Below are positions 18,143 through 27,347 of a stretch of DNA of 64,000 bases, piece by piece (position 1 is the stretch's first letter; the number at the start of each line of letters is the position of its first letter). The DNA comes from JABDQW01 sp942492025 (lineage in GTDB: Bacteria > Pseudomonadota > Gammaproteobacteria > SZUA-229): assembly GCA_942492025.1 (NCBI GenBank), contig CALODJ010000012.1:62001-126000 (forward strand), in the 5' to 3' direction. A model generated the notes under the pieces. It had not been told where the DNA came from, did not search any database, and worked only from the letters and a program-made list of their open reading frames with translations. Both the position numbers and the translations under genes were made by a program.

Positions 18143-18950
18143 AGTCAGCGGGATCATCACTGAAGTTCAACGTTCGGGTCTCATCGCCCTCGTTAAAGCT
18201 GACTTTTTCAAGATGCACGGTTGATTTTAATTGACCTTCCTTCCATTGTTCGATTTTGATCGGTAAATTGTGAAGTTCCGGAACCAGCCATACATACATG
18301 GCCCTGTCTCTTTTGGTTTCCTTGCCAGCGATTTTTATCGCGTCAAACTGTTTGCCATTGGATACGATCTTCTCACTACCATGGTTTTCGAACACATAGT
18401 GCTTGAACTCCCCTTTCATGAATAGTCCGTGCTCATGGGGCGGCAGGTGTTTGTCTGTGTCAATCATGATCGGGACTTGAATTGAGAGTGGGTCCCAAAC
18501 GGGTGTGTCGATGTCGATATCAACGTTCTTGCCTTCGTATACCCCGATAGCTTTGCCCACCAGTCCGCGTTCAGTATCGGGCTGCCAATCAATCCGGAAG
18601 TTGACATCGCGGTCCTTGTCATCTCCAGTGTGTTTGTAATCGTATTTAACAAGAAGAATCTGTCCGTTGCTGATGATCATGTCACTGCGCACGTCTATCT
18701 TGTCATCCCTGAGTAGCGCCACGAGACCAGCAGGACGCGTTGACTGTGTCATCGACAGACCGTTTTCAGTATGTTCCAGCGTGTACCTCGCTCTTGCCAT
18801 GATGGTGCCGAACATCTCCAGTGCGTATTTGGCTGAAAATTCGTGTGGCAGCTCGAGGGAAGCGGACGAGACAGGCGTGAGAAACGCTGTCAGAGTAATG
18901 ATGATGACGCTTATTGCGCTTGTGAAAGACTGAGTCGATCTGATTTCCAT
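18135..18950 (-). CDS. DUF3108 exported protein
   Basis: A 271-residue protein with a signal peptide (SAISVIIITLTAFLTPVSSAS) and a beta-rich mature part characteristic of DUF3108 proteins, which are often encoded beside purN. Segments such as FSAKYALEMFGTIMARARYTLE at the N-terminus and RDRAMYVWLVPELHNLPIKIEQ near the C-terminus fit that family. The function is unknown; a periplasmic lipid- or ligand-binding role has been suggested from the fold. Its start lies about 40 bases inside the end of purN and its stop overlaps darP, so the genes are probably co-transcribed. Confidence 0.85.
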   Translation of the reverse strand: MEIRSTQSFTSAISVIIITLTAFLTPVSSASLELPHEFSAKYALEMFGTIMARARYTLEHTENGLSMTQSTRPAGLVALLRDDKIDVRSDMIISNGQILLVKYDYKHTGDDKDRDVNFRIDWQPDTERGLVGKAIGVYEGKNVDIDIDTPVWDPLSIQVPIMIDTDKHLPPHEHGLFMKGEFKHYVFENHGSEKIVSNGKQFDAIKIAGKETKRDRAMYVWLVPELHNLPIKIEQWKEGQLKSTVHLEKVSFNEGDETRTLNFSDDPADYD

Positions 18951-19582
18951 TGTGCAGGCCTATCTAATATTTGTTTATCCAGCAGGACACGGTTGCCGTT
19001 AACTTCAAGTCTACCATCGATGAACCAGGCAATCGCCATCGGATAGATGATATGTTCCTGTTGCAATACCCGTGCAGCGAGGGTCGCTTCAGTATCGGTT
19101 GCCATCACGGGAACTTCTGCCTGTACGACCACAGGTCCGCTATCGAGTTCATCGCTCAGAAAATGAACACTGGCACCGTGCATCTGCCTGGAAGACTCCA
19201 GTACGCGGCGGTGTGTATGCAGGCCCTTGAATTCGGGCAGTAATGAAGGATGAATGTTGAGCACTTTGTTCTGGTAGTGACGAACAAATTTGTCACTCAG
19301 AATGCGCATAAATCCGGCAAGCACGATCAGATCGGGTTGGTAATTGTCGATTTCAGATATTAATGCCTCATCATAGTCATCGCGATTTTGATACTGATTC
19401 TGGTCGATCACGACAGCATTGATTTCTGCTAGTCGGGCACGCTGCAGCCCTTGAGCATCTGCACGATTACTGATAACCGCAGCAATAGTCGCGTTGATCC
19501 GGCCCTGTTTAACTGCATCAATGATTGCCTGCAGATTCGTGCCGCTCCCGGAAATCAATATGACGATTGATTTTGTTGCCAC
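18911..19582 (-). CDS. purN: Phosphoribosylglycinamide formyltransferase
   Basis: Third step of purine synthesis: transfers the formyl group of 10-formyl-tetrahydrofolate to glycinamide ribonucleotide. The 223-residue protein begins with VILISGSGTNLQAIIDAV (phosphate-binding loop), and has the folate-site NIHPSLLPEFKGLHTHRR, with catalytic Asn and His, and the Asp in SDELDSGPVVVQAEVPV. It follows purM by 21 bases, the normal order. Its 3' end overlaps the DUF3108 gene by about 40 bases. Confidence 0.97.
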   Translation of the reverse strand: MATKSIVILISGSGTNLQAIIDAVKQGRINATIAAVISNRADAQGLQRARLAEINAVVIDQNQYQNRDDYDEALISEIDNYQPDLIVLAGFMRILSDKFVRHYQNKVLNIHPSLLPEFKGLHTHRRVLESSRQMHGASVHFLSDELDSGPVVVQAEVPVMATDTEATLAARVLQQEHIIYPMAIAWFIDGRLEVNGNRVLLDKQILDRPAQWKSDRLSLSQAQ

Positions 19583-19603
19583 GTCAAAAGATGGTACAAC
19601 TGA

Positions 19604-20650
19604 TTATTGAAATCTCACAACTGCTGCGCCGCTCGATGGCTCGATCTGACCCAGTCGCCATGCCGAGATGCCAGCGCCATTCAGCGTTCGTACAATGGAC
19701 TCAGCCTCGTCTTTACCGGCGACAACCACCATGCCGATACCGCAGTTAAATGTGCGGTACATTTCCATGATATCGACATTGCCGGCTTGCTGCAGCCAGT
19801 CGAAGACAGCGGGCATTTTCCAGCTTTCTGTGTTGACAACAGCGCAGGTGTTGTCGGGAAGCACGCGCGGCAGATTCTCCACCAGTCCGCCACCTGTAAT
19901 ATGCGCCAGCGCGTGAATGTCGGTGCTGTTTATCAGGTCTTCAAGTGCTGAAACGTATATTGTCGTCGGGGCGAGCAGCGCATCTGCGAGTGAGATACCG
20001 TCGCAGTCTTCTGAGAGGTCGCTACCGCTGATTTCGATGATCTTGCGTATTAACGAGTAGCCATTGGAATGCGGTCCGCTGGAAGCAAGCGCTATCAATA
20101 CATCACCCGTATCCACCTTGCTGCCATCGATGATACGGTCTTTTTCCACGATACCGACACAGAAACCGGCAAGATCATAGTCACCGGCCTGGTAGATACC
20201 GGGCATCTCGGCGGTTTCACCGCCAATCAGGGCCGCGCCGGATTGTCTGCAGCCTTCTGCTATGCCCGCAATGACGTCAGCGGCGACATCGGTGTCGAGC
20301 GTTGAGGTCGCATAGTAGTCGAGAAAAAAAAGCGGCTCAGCGCCCATCACCAGTATATCGTTGACGCACATGGCGACCAGGTCAATACCGATAGTGTCGT
20401 GTTTGCACAACTGTATCGCCAGTTTCAGTTTTGTACCGACGCCGTCGGTACCCGACACCAGTACGGGCTGTTGGTAGCGCTCCAGCGGTAATTCAAACAG
20501 ACCGCCAAAGCCACCCAGACTGCCCATTACACCGGGGCGTTTAGTGCTGTCGACGCTGTGCTTGATCTTCCTTACCAGCGCAGTGCCAGCGTCTATATCA
20601 ACACCGGCATCGCGGTAACTCAATGGTTTTTGTTCGTTCTGTTCTGGCAT
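19604..20650 (-). CDS. purM: Phosphoribosylformylglycinamidine cyclo-ligase
   Basis: AIR synthetase, fifth step of purine synthesis, closing the imidazole ring with ATP. The 348 residues show the PurM signatures: LSYRDAGVDIDAGTALV at the start, VSGTDGVGTKLKLA, HDTIGIDLVAMCVNDI, LIGGETAEMPGIY and HITGGGLVENLPRVLP. It is divergent from the DUF2066-hda pair, with about 86 bases between starts; this gene arrangement is common in gammaproteobacteria. Confidence 0.98.
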   Translation of the reverse strand: MPEQNEQKPLSYRDAGVDIDAGTALVRKIKHSVDSTKRPGVMGSLGGFGGLFELPLERYQQPVLVSGTDGVGTKLKLAIQLCKHDTIGIDLVAMCVNDILVMGAEPLFFLDYYATSTLDTDVAADVIAGIAEGCRQSGAALIGGETAEMPGIYQAGDYDLAGFCVGIVEKDRIIDGSKVDTGDVLIALASSGPHSNGYSLIRKIIEISGSDLSEDCDGISLADALLAPTTIYVSALEDLINSTDIHALAHITGGGLVENLPRVLPDNTCAVVNTESWKMPAVFDWLQQAGNVDIMEMYRTFNCGIGMVVVAGKDEAESIVRTLNGAGISAWRLGQIEPSSGAAVVRFQ

Positions 20651-20736
20651 AACTCACTTCAGAGAGTCCTGAGTTATGGTATTGTACACGCTCCTGACAA
20701 TCCAATTGAGTATTTTCCGAATAATTGCTGTTAAGA

Positions 20737-21870
20737 ATGAAAGACATATCAACCGCAAGCGCGACAAGATTCCTTATTCTAGCAAGTCTGCTGTTGTTCC
20801 AGATCGCAGTCGTACCACCCAGTGCAGCCGTTGTCGTTAAAGATTTGTATAATGTTGAATTCCCCGTTCCTGACCAGGGCGTTCAGGTGCGAAATGCCGT
20901 TTTCACCAAAGGGCTTGAGGAAGTGCTGATCAGGGTCTCCGGGAATCGATCTATCCTGAAAAATATCAAACCCGCAGCTGCGTCTACATACGTTCAGCAG
21001 TTCAGCTATACCGAGAAACTGCCCGATAAAAAAGGCGCTGCCGGACAAGCCGGGCGGGCGACACAGTCAGAGGCGGCCTCCTATGTGCTCAAGGTTCAGT
21101 ACAATGCCGCTAAAATCATCGGCCTGTTGCGTGAAAATGGTCAGCCCGTGTGGGGTAATCGTCGCGGTGAGGCGGTCGTCTGGCTGGCGGTGCGTGACGG
21201 AAGCAACCGATATGTGCTCAAAGACAGTGATACGTCATTGCTGAAGGATGCACTCACGGAGGCGGCCGAGAGGCGGGGTGTGCCGGTGATCTGGCCAATC
21301 AATGATCTCAAGGATCAACAGCAGCTTCGTTTTACCGATTTGTGGGCGGCTTTTGCAGGACCGGTCAAGGTCGCATCAAAGCGTTACAGTAAAGGGCCTG
21401 TCATAGTCGGCAGATTGTCCTGGACGGGGAGTGTATGGAAAGGCGACTGGTCCCTGTTTGTCGACAATTCAGCTTACAGCTGGTCTTTGAGCGGGAGCGA
21501 TTATAACAGCGTGATCGCCGATGGGGTCGACCATTCCGCAGACAAAATTGGTAAACATTATGCCGTGCTCGAACGAACTGACAGCACTGGGCCCCATTTA
21601 CTGGTCGAGATCAACAATATTGATTCAGTGCAGAATTACCGCAAGATCCAGAAATTCCTCGGAGGCCTGGCGGCCGTCAAACAGACCCAACTGGTGCGCC
21701 TTGACCAGGAGAATGTTGTTTTTCGTGTCGATCTCCGAGGTAATATCGACGATTTTGTAAAGCTGGTCGCGATCGACAGAAAGCTTGAACCTCTGCCTCT
21801 GGCTGATTCAATTCAGTCTGGGGGTGATTCTGGACAGCCGACCGTACTTCGCTACAGTTATCGACAATAG
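20737..21870 (+). CDS. DUF2066 exported protein
   Basis: Protein of 377 residues from ATG 20737 (a TTG at 20725 is also in frame but less likely). It starts with a signal peptide (FLILASLLLFQIAVVPPSAAV), then the DUF2066 pattern: VEFPVPDQGVQVRNAVFTKGLEEVLIRVSGN, followed later by RRGVPVIWPINDL. The function is unknown; the family is encoded beside purM and hda in many gammaproteobacteria and is presumed periplasmic. Here hda follows 12 bases after its stop. Confidence 0.87.
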   Translation: MKDISTASATRFLILASLLLFQIAVVPPSAAVVVKDLYNVEFPVPDQGVQVRNAVFTKGLEEVLIRVSGNRSILKNIKPAAASTYVQQFSYTEKLPDKKGAAGQAGRATQSEAASYVLKVQYNAAKIIGLLRENGQPVWGNRRGEAVVWLAVRDGSNRYVLKDSDTSLLKDALTEAAERRGVPVIWPINDLKDQQQLRFTDLWAAFAGPVKVASKRYSKGPVIVGRLSWTGSVWKGDWSLFVDNSAYSWSLSGSDYNSVIADGVDHSADKIGKHYAVLERTDSTGPHLLVEINNIDSVQNYRKIQKFLGGLAAVKQTQLVRLDQENVVFRVDLRGNIDDFVKLVAIDRKLEPLPLADSIQSGGDSGQPTVLRYSYRQ

Positions 21871-21882
21871 CTGGGGTAGATC

Positions 21883-22590
21883 ATGAAGCAGCACGATTAT
21901 CAGCAGCTGCCACTTTCATTCGAACCCCGGGAGCGCTATACCTTTGAAAGCTTCATCCCAGGGCCCAATCAACTGGCGGTTGACCTCATCCGACAAATGG
22001 CCACGGGCCATGGTGAAGCGCAGCTGTTGATCTGGGCCGGGCAGGGCAAAGGCAAAAGCCATCTGCTTCAGGCAGCGTGTAATCAGGCGTCTCGTTCGGC
22101 GATGACAGTTTGCTATCTACCCGCCAGGGAGATCATACATAGCACACCAAACGTGTTTGAAGCGCTGGAACAGCTGGACATGGTTTGTGTCGATGATATA
22201 GACATCCTGATGGCATCAATGGAATGGGAAGAGGCGTTGTTTGATCTTGTCAACCGAATCAGGGAAGCGGGAAAACGTATCATCATCAGTTCCAGCCGCT
22301 CGCCTGAATCCTGTCCGGTGCATCTCGTCGATCTGCGTTCGCGCCTGGGCTGGGGTCCTATTTTCCACCTGCAGGATCTTGATGATGAGGAAAAGATCCT
22401 GGCTTTGAAAAAGCGCGCTGATCAATATGGTCTGGAGATGACCGACAATGTTGCCCACTATCTGCTAACGCATTATCCAAGGGATCTATTCGATTTATTC
22501 GAGCGACTCGATCATCTTGACAAGGCATCCATGGCCATGCAGCGCAGGCTGACAATACCCTTCATAAAAACCGTGCTGGAAAGCGACTGA
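21883..22590 (+). CDS. hda: DnaA regulatory inactivator Hda
   Basis: AAA+ protein related to DnaA that, together with the beta clamp, promotes ATP hydrolysis on DnaA to prevent re-initiation. The 235 residues begin with QLPLSFEPRERYTFESFIPG, including the QLPLSF clamp-binding motif, and have the Walker A GQGKGKSHLLQAAC and Walker B MVCVDDIDIL. The C-terminal lid with RRLTIPFIKTVLES is typical. It lacks the DNA-binding domain of DnaA, which separates it from that protein. Confidence 0.95.
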   Translation: MKQHDYQQLPLSFEPRERYTFESFIPGPNQLAVDLIRQMATGHGEAQLLIWAGQGKGKSHLLQAACNQASRSAMTVCYLPAREIIHSTPNVFEALEQLDMVCVDDIDILMASMEWEEALFDLVNRIREAGKRIIISSSRSPESCPVHLVDLRSRLGWGPIFHLQDLDDEEKILALKKRADQYGLEMTDNVAHYLLTHYPRDLFDLFERLDHLDKASMAMQRRLTIPFIKTVLESD

Positions 22591-22609
22591 AGCGGGCTAA
22601 GCATTTTAC

Positions 22610-22969
22610 TTAGTCGGCAGTCTTTCGACTGGCATATCGGGTGTACAACAGTGTGCCGGCAAAGAACAGCATGCTGCTGGCAATGATATACATGCCGAAC
22701 CACATGTCTTCATCGGCACCCGCGTACCATACGCCAACCACAAAATAGAATATGGCGAGGTACATGGCCCATGCATGGGTATATATTCTGCCTGCCAGCA
22801 AGCCCCGTAACGGAAACATCAACGGGCCCAGCTGGATGATCAGCATAATAGATATCGCGTGATCGGGTGTTTTATTGATCCACATATGCCAGGCATAGAT
22901 ACCTATGACGAGGCCAAAATAACCCGCGAGCGTGATCCAGTGAGTTATTTTAATGTTGTCGAGTTGCAC
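22610..22969 (-). CDS. DUF2069 inner-membrane protein
   Basis: A 119-residue hydrophobic protein with about four membrane segments (ITLAGYFGLVIGIYAWHMWI, ISIMLIIQLGPLMFPLRGLL, TYAWAMYLAIFYFVVGVWYA-like, and MYIIASSMLFFAGTLLYTRY). Size and the LGPLMFPLRGLLAGRIYTHAW segment match DUF2069, a family found next to wrbA and arsC. The function is unknown. It is the last gene of arsC-wrbA-DUF2069 on the minus strand. Confidence 0.85.
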   Translation of the reverse strand: MQLDNIKITHWITLAGYFGLVIGIYAWHMWINKTPDHAISIMLIIQLGPLMFPLRGLLAGRIYTHAWAMYLAIFYFVVGVWYAGADEDMWFGMYIIASSMLFFAGTLLYTRYASRKTAD

Positions 22970-23018
22970 TGGTCTGGTTTGATAGTGGCATCAGTAATAA
23001 TGTCCGTCGCTTCATTGA

Positions 23019-23615
23019 TCAGGCTGCAGAGAGTTTTTTTGCGGCTGCTGCAACACGTTGACCGAGTGCCAGGCAGAGTGTGCGTTCTTCATCACTGAGT
23101 GGATGCGTTTCCATGTCATCGGTTAACCGGCTGGCACCATAAGGCGTGCCACCGCTCATGGTGCGAAACAGTTCGATCCGGGTGTAGGGGAGTCCGACAA
23201 TCAACATGCCGTGGTGCAACAATGGCAGCATCATGGTCAATAAGGTCGTCTCCTGACCACCATGCAAGCTTGTGCTTGCAGTAAAGACACCGGCCGGTTT
23301 ACCTGCCAGGGCACCCGACATCCACAGGGGGCTGGTATTATCGATGAAGTGTTTCAGGGCTGCCGGCATGTTACCAAAATGCGTTGGCGCACCCATGACC
23401 AGTCCATCACATTGTTGCAGATCGTCGTTACTGGCATACAACGGGCCGCTCTCTGGAATAGTATCCTCGACCTGCCGAGATACCGGTGAGACGGGTGGTA
23501 CCGTGCGTATTCGGGCCTGCATACCATCCACTTGCTCAATACCACGTGCGATCACGTTCGCCATTTCGGCAGTGGTGCCCCCGGGGCTGTAATACAGAAC
23601 CAGTATTTCAGCCAT
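23019..23615 (-). CDS. wrbA: NAD(P)H:quinone oxidoreductase WrbA
   Basis: FMN-dependent flavodoxin-like quinone reductase. The 198 residues open with ILVLYYSPGGTTAEMANVIARG, with the FMN phosphate loop, and include DGLVMGAPTHFGNMPAALKHFID and GKPAGVFTASTSLHGGQETTLL, both typical of WrbA. Its start codon overlaps the arsC stop (TAATG), indicating coupled translation. Probably a role in handling quinone or oxidative stress; no substrate can be deduced from the sequence. Confidence 0.94.
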   Translation of the reverse strand: MAEILVLYYSPGGTTAEMANVIARGIEQVDGMQARIRTVPPVSPVSRQVEDTIPESGPLYASNDDLQQCDGLVMGAPTHFGNMPAALKHFIDNTSPLWMSGALAGKPAGVFTASTSLHGGQETTLLTMMLPLLHHGMLIVGLPYTRIELFRTMSGGTPYGASRLTDDMETHPLSDEERTLCLALGQRVAAAAKKLSAA

Positions 23616-23968
23616 TAAAGTATCTCCAGTACCTTTTCAGGAGGGCGTCCAATCACGGCCTTGCCGTTATGCACCATGATCGGGCGTTCGATGAGGATCG
23701 GATGCTTGGTCATGGCTTTGATCAAGTCCTCACGGCTGAGCTCGGGGTTGTCTAACTGGTTCTCCTTGTAGGTTTTCTCGGCAGTGCGCATCAGCTGACG
23801 CGGCTCGAGGCCCAGCAGATCCAGTGTCTGCTCGAGCTCCAGATAGCTCGGTGGATACTTCAGGTATTCGACGATAACCGGACTAATGCCTTTAGATTCA
23901 ATTAGTTGCAAGGTCTGCCGCGATTTGCTGCAGCGCGGATTGTGATATATCTTTACGGCCGATGTCAT
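23615..23968 (-). CDS. arsC: ArsC-family reductase (YfgD type)
   Basis: Thioredoxin-fold protein of 117 residues with the ArsC catalytic cysteine in YHNPRCSKSRQTLQLIE and the downstream PILIERPIMVHNGKAVIGRPPEKVLEIL, matching the glutaredoxin-linked ArsC/YfgD branch. Members reduce arsenate to arsenite, but this housekeeping branch next to wrbA and without an ars regulator or pump may have another thiol role. It is the first gene of the arsC-wrbA-DUF2069 set. Confidence 0.88.
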   Translation of the reverse strand: MTSAVKIYHNPRCSKSRQTLQLIESKGISPVIVEYLKYPPSYLELEQTLDLLGLEPRQLMRTAEKTYKENQLDNPELSREDLIKAMTKHPILIERPIMVHNGKAVIGRPPEKVLEIL

Positions 23969-24061
23969 CTCCTGGCTCCTTTAAACAGAAACAGCGTTAG
24001 CATACTGTATGTGTCGGTAGTGTAAAAGCACCACCTAATATAACTGAATTCCTTGACACCA

Positions 24062-24094
24062 TTGACACACCTTGATAGTTTTTGCGGCTATAAT
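24062..24094 (+). promoter_or_regulatory. Possible promoter of the LysM lipoprotein gene
   Basis: A perfect TATAAT at 24089-24094 lies 72 bases before the ATG. TTGACA at 24062-24067 is a good -35 hexamer but is 21 bases away, longer than the usual 17, so another -35 may be used. Confidence 0.4.
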
Positions 24095-24165
24095 CAGCCG
24101 AATAAAAATAACTGATCGTGATACTACATCCTAACTAACAATAATTTCCGAATCTGGAGCGATAT

Positions 24166-24801
24166 ATGATTTTTCGAACCACTGCACGTTTATTGGCCGC
24201 TGCTGCCCTGAGCCTTGGGCTGCTGGCCGGTTGTGCCACCACTGGTGACGACGGCCCGAGTGCCGCTGAGCAGGCGATTGCAGATGCCAAGGCTGCCAAT
24301 GCTGAAGTCGCAGCAATGGGCTACGCATGGCGAGACACTGGCAGTCTGATCGAGCAAGCAGAGAAAGCACTGGCTGACGGTGACGATGCCAAAGCACTGG
24401 AACTTGCCAATCAGGCATTGGCTCAGGCTGAGGCCGCAAAGGCACAGGCTGAAGCCGAGAAGCAGAAGTTTCTTGATCGAGGGGGTGAGGCACTTGCAGC
24501 ACCATTGGACGCGGGCGCAACCATGGGTGAAGACAGCTACACCGTCGTTCGCGGCGACAGTCTGTGGAATATTTCAGGTAAGAGTTCTATCTACGGCGAT
24601 TCTTACCAATGGCCACTGATTTATAAGGCGAATCGCAGCCAGATCAAGGACCCTGATCTGATCTTCCCGGGTCAGACATTTGATATTGACCGTAACGCCT
24701 CCGCCTCTGAAATCGATGCAGCTATCAACCATGCAAGAACCCGCGGTGCATGGTCTGTAGGTGACGTTGAACAGTCAGATCTGGATTACCTCGCAAAATA
24801 A
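24166..24801 (+). CDS. LysM-domain lipoprotein with an alanine-rich helix
   Basis: Lipoprotein of 211 residues. The signal ends in the lipobox LLAGCATTG (Cys near 23). The mature protein begins with a long Ala/Glu/Lys-rich helix, residues about 34-106, probably a coiled coil, then a LysM domain (about residues 125-180: DSYTVVRGDSLWNISGKSSI, then DPDLIFPGQTFDI) that would bind peptidoglycan. It is likely an outer-membrane-anchored wall-binding protein. It is a single gene with its own promoter candidate and a strong terminator 25 bases after the stop. The exact function is unknown. Confidence 0.9.
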   Translation: MIFRTTARLLAAAALSLGLLAGCATTGDDGPSAAEQAIADAKAANAEVAAMGYAWRDTGSLIEQAEKALADGDDAKALELANQALAQAEAAKAQAEAEKQKFLDRGGEALAAPLDAGATMGEDSYTVVRGDSLWNISGKSSIYGDSYQWPLIYKANRSQIKDPDLIFPGQTFDIDRNASASEIDAAINHARTRGAWSVGDVEQSDLDYLAK

Positions 24802-24825
24802 TCCAGAAGAAATGGTGATGTTTAG

Positions 24826-24848
24826 AAGGCCCGTTCGCGGGCCTTTTT
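24826..24848 (+). terminator. Rho-independent terminator with a UUCG loop
   Basis: Perfect eight-pair stem AAGGCCCG/CGGGCCTT closed by a TTCG tetraloop and followed by TTTTT. It lies 25 bases after the LysM lipoprotein stop. Confidence 0.93.
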
Positions 24849-24935
24849 CATGTTGGCCGACTGTTGATCCGACGTTGCCGGATAGGTGACCGGTGTGAAA
24901 ATAGCGCAGAGTATAGCGCGCTAATATGTAAACCT

Positions 24936-25096
24936 GGCCCGTATTTCTCACCAGGCGGCGTTGAATACTGATAAGGCACTAATCCATTTAAGAGTATCCA
25001 TATGATCAGAAATACAGTGTGTTATGCAAGTACGCCTATCACGGTTCAGGCTGGTCTTCGTGTGCTCCCGTGATCCTGGTGAGAAATGCGGGCTAG
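24936..25096. repeat. Family-1 element, intermediate form, inverted
   Basis: Ends CCCGTATTTCTCACCAGG and CCTGGTGAGAAATGCGGGCTAG. The interior (GATCAGAAATACAGTGTGTTA, then CCTATCACGGTTCAGGCTGG) is the reverse complement of the element at 30316-30630 but lacks its middle part, including the family-3 repeat. This gives a third size class of the same family. Confidence 0.8.
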
Positions 25097-25238
25097 AGAC
25101 GAGACTGCGTAATCAGGCGGCTGAGCAGTGGTAGTTGCTTAGCAGATTGCAGAACCAACAACAGGAACTTGATGTGGCGTTCACTATTTCCGCTGATGAT
25201 GTGTTCAAAGCAGGGCAGGCTGCCACCATCAGATTCCC

Positions 25239-25517
25239 ATGACCTGCAGGCATTATTTTGTATCCGGACGTGTCCAGGGCGTGTTTTATCGGTCCAGCAC
25301 GCAACGCCAGGCCCGGTCGCAGGGCTTGACTGGCTGGGTCCGCAACCGTTCCGATGGCCGTGTTGAGGTGCTCGCATGTGGTGATGAGCAACAGCTTTCA
25401 ATTTTTACAAAATGGCTGGAAATCGGCCCTGATCTCGCAAAAGTGACTAATATCAAGGTATCTGAACAGAAACTGTCTGCTGCACCGGCTTCGTTTGATG
25501 TGTTGCCAACGGTGTAA
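25239..25517 (+). CDS. acyP: Acylphosphatase
   Basis: Small enzyme of 92 residues that hydrolyses acyl phosphates. The catalytic Arg and Asn are in VSGRVQGVFYRSSTQ and GLTGWVRNRSDGRVEVLA, both standard. Start ATG 25239. Its stop TAA shares a base with the ATG of the following ATPase gene (TAATG), an unusual pairing that suggests coupled translation. The protein is unrelated in context to hypF, which has its own acylphosphatase domain. Confidence 0.93.
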   Translation: MTCRHYFVSGRVQGVFYRSSTQRQARSQGLTGWVRNRSDGRVEVLACGDEQQLSIFTKWLEIGPDLAKVTNIKVSEQKLSAAPASFDVLPTV

Positions 25518-27331
25518 TGTTATCGAATAAACACTGCGAGACTGCCAACATGAACGCCGTTATGGACAAACGAAATCATCGCAAGCTGGATTTGCATGAA
25601 ATCTTGACCTGGATGGAGCAGGATGCACTTGTTGATAATGAAAGCGCACACATGCTGCGCACCATCGCGATTGGCTCCGGCTACGACCACAAGCATCCAT
25701 TGCAGATCATTGCGGAACGCAACTGGAAGCACCCGCAACATGCCAACCTTTTGTCACTGGAGTTTCTGACCGAATGGTTCGCCCGGCGCCTCGGTATTCC
25801 ATACGAGCGCATTGATCCGTTAAAAATCGAGGTGACCGCTGTCACCGAGGTTATGTCTTATGCATACGCTGCGCGTTTTAATGTGCTGCCAATCAGAGTG
25901 AGTGAAACAAGTATTACGGTTGCCACGGCACAGCCCTATGACAGGGAATGGATGGATGAACTCAGCCACATCCATCAAAAAGATTTTGAGATCGTTATAT
26001 CAAATCCAGAAGATATTAGTCACTACCTGCTCGAGTTTTATACGGTATCGAGGTCAGTAGTCGGAGCGCAGTCTGCAGGGCAATCCGCAGCGGGCAACAT
26101 CCAGAACCTGGAACAACTGATGGAGTTGGGACGAAGCGGCAAACTGGATGCCAATGACCAGCATGTGGTGCATATTGTTGACTGGTTGTTGCAATACGCT
26201 TTTGATCAGCGCGCCAGTGATATACATCTTGAGCCGCGTCGTGATATGAGCAACGTGCGTTTTCGTATCGATGGTGTCATGCATGATGTTTACCAAATTC
26301 CAACCAATGTGATGGCTGCCGTCGCCAGTCGAATCAAAATACTCGGACGCATGGATGTTGCAGAGAAACGCAAGCCGCAGGATGGCCGTCTGAAAACGCG
26401 TACGCCGGAAGCCAAGGAGGTCGAGTTACGTCTATCGACGATGCCAACTGCATTTGGTGAAAAACTGGTGATGCGCATATTCGACCCGGACGTACTGGTA
26501 AGGAATTTCCGGGAACTGGGTTTCAGTGAACGTGATGACGAGCTCTGGAATTGTATGATCAGCCAGCCAAACGGTATCATTCTGGTGACCGGGCCAACCG
26601 GTTCGGGCAAAACCACGACGCTGTACTCAACATTGAAGCAGTTGGCAAAGCCCGAAGTCAACGTCTGTACAGTTGAAGATCCGATCGAGCTGGTTGAGCC
26701 CAGTTTTAACCAGATGCAAGTGCAGAGAAATATCGATCTTGATTTCTCTGCTGGCGTCAGGACATTGATGCGTCAGGATCCCGATATCATCATGATCGGT
26801 GAAATCAGGGATATGGAGACCGCCGAGATGGCGATCCAGGCAGCGCTCACCGGCCACTTGGTGCTGTCCACCTTGCACACCAATGATGCGGCTTCTGCTG
26901 TTACCCGTTTGCTGGATATCGGTGTGCCACCCTATTTGCTGCAATCATCGATTCTGGGTGTGATGGCGCAGCGTCTGGTGAGGACACTGTGCCATCATTG
27001 TAAACAGCCGACCGATATCAGTGAACAGGAGTGGAATGCACTGGTCAAGCCCTGGAAATCGAAAAAGCCTGATCAGGTCATGCTGCCCGTTGGGTGTCTC
27101 GAATGCCGTAATACGGGTTATATGGGTCGTATCGGCATCTATGAAATGTTTACTTTCACCAGCAAGCTTAGACAACTGGTCAACGCTTCCTGTGACATAT
27201 CGGAGTTGCGCCAGCAAACCCTGAAAGATGGCCTCAGGCCATTGCGTCTGAGTGGCGCCAGCAAGGTCGCCGCGGGTGTAACCACTATCGAAGAAGTGAT
27301 GCGGGTCGCACCGCCACCCCTGACACACTAG
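25517..27331 (+). CDS. GspE/PilB-family secretion or pilus ATPase
   Basis: Hexameric ATPase of the type II secretion/type IV pilus class, 604 residues. The N-terminal domain (about 1-190) is of the GspE/PilB kind. The core has Walker A GPTGSGKTTTLYSTL, the Asp box QDPDIIMIGEIRDMETAEMA and the His box HLVLSTLHTNDAASAVTRLL, and near the C-terminus the four-Cys zinc motif CHHC and CLEC. ATG 25517 overlaps the acyP stop; ATG 25550 is an alternative. No other pilus or secretion genes are nearby, so I cannot choose between GspE and PilB. The stop TAG lies in CACTAGCTCGCATG, which resembles a family-1 end. Confidence 0.9.
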   Translation: MLSNKHCETANMNAVMDKRNHRKLDLHEILTWMEQDALVDNESAHMLRTIAIGSGYDHKHPLQIIAERNWKHPQHANLLSLEFLTEWFARRLGIPYERIDPLKIEVTAVTEVMSYAYAARFNVLPIRVSETSITVATAQPYDREWMDELSHIHQKDFEIVISNPEDISHYLLEFYTVSRSVVGAQSAGQSAAGNIQNLEQLMELGRSGKLDANDQHVVHIVDWLLQYAFDQRASDIHLEPRRDMSNVRFRIDGVMHDVYQIPTNVMAAVASRIKILGRMDVAEKRKPQDGRLKTRTPEAKEVELRLSTMPTAFGEKLVMRIFDPDVLVRNFRELGFSERDDELWNCMISQPNGIILVTGPTGSGKTTTLYSTLKQLAKPEVNVCTVEDPIELVEPSFNQMQVQRNIDLDFSAGVRTLMRQDPDIIMIGEIRDMETAEMAIQAALTGHLVLSTLHTNDAASAVTRLLDIGVPPYLLQSSILGVMAQRLVRTLCHHCKQPTDISEQEWNALVKPWKSKKPDQVMLPVGCLECRNTGYMGRIGIYEMFTFTSKLRQLVNASCDISELRQQTLKDGLRPLRLSGASKVAAGVTTIEEVMRVAPPPLTH

Positions 27332-27347
27332 CTCGCATGAAAGATTC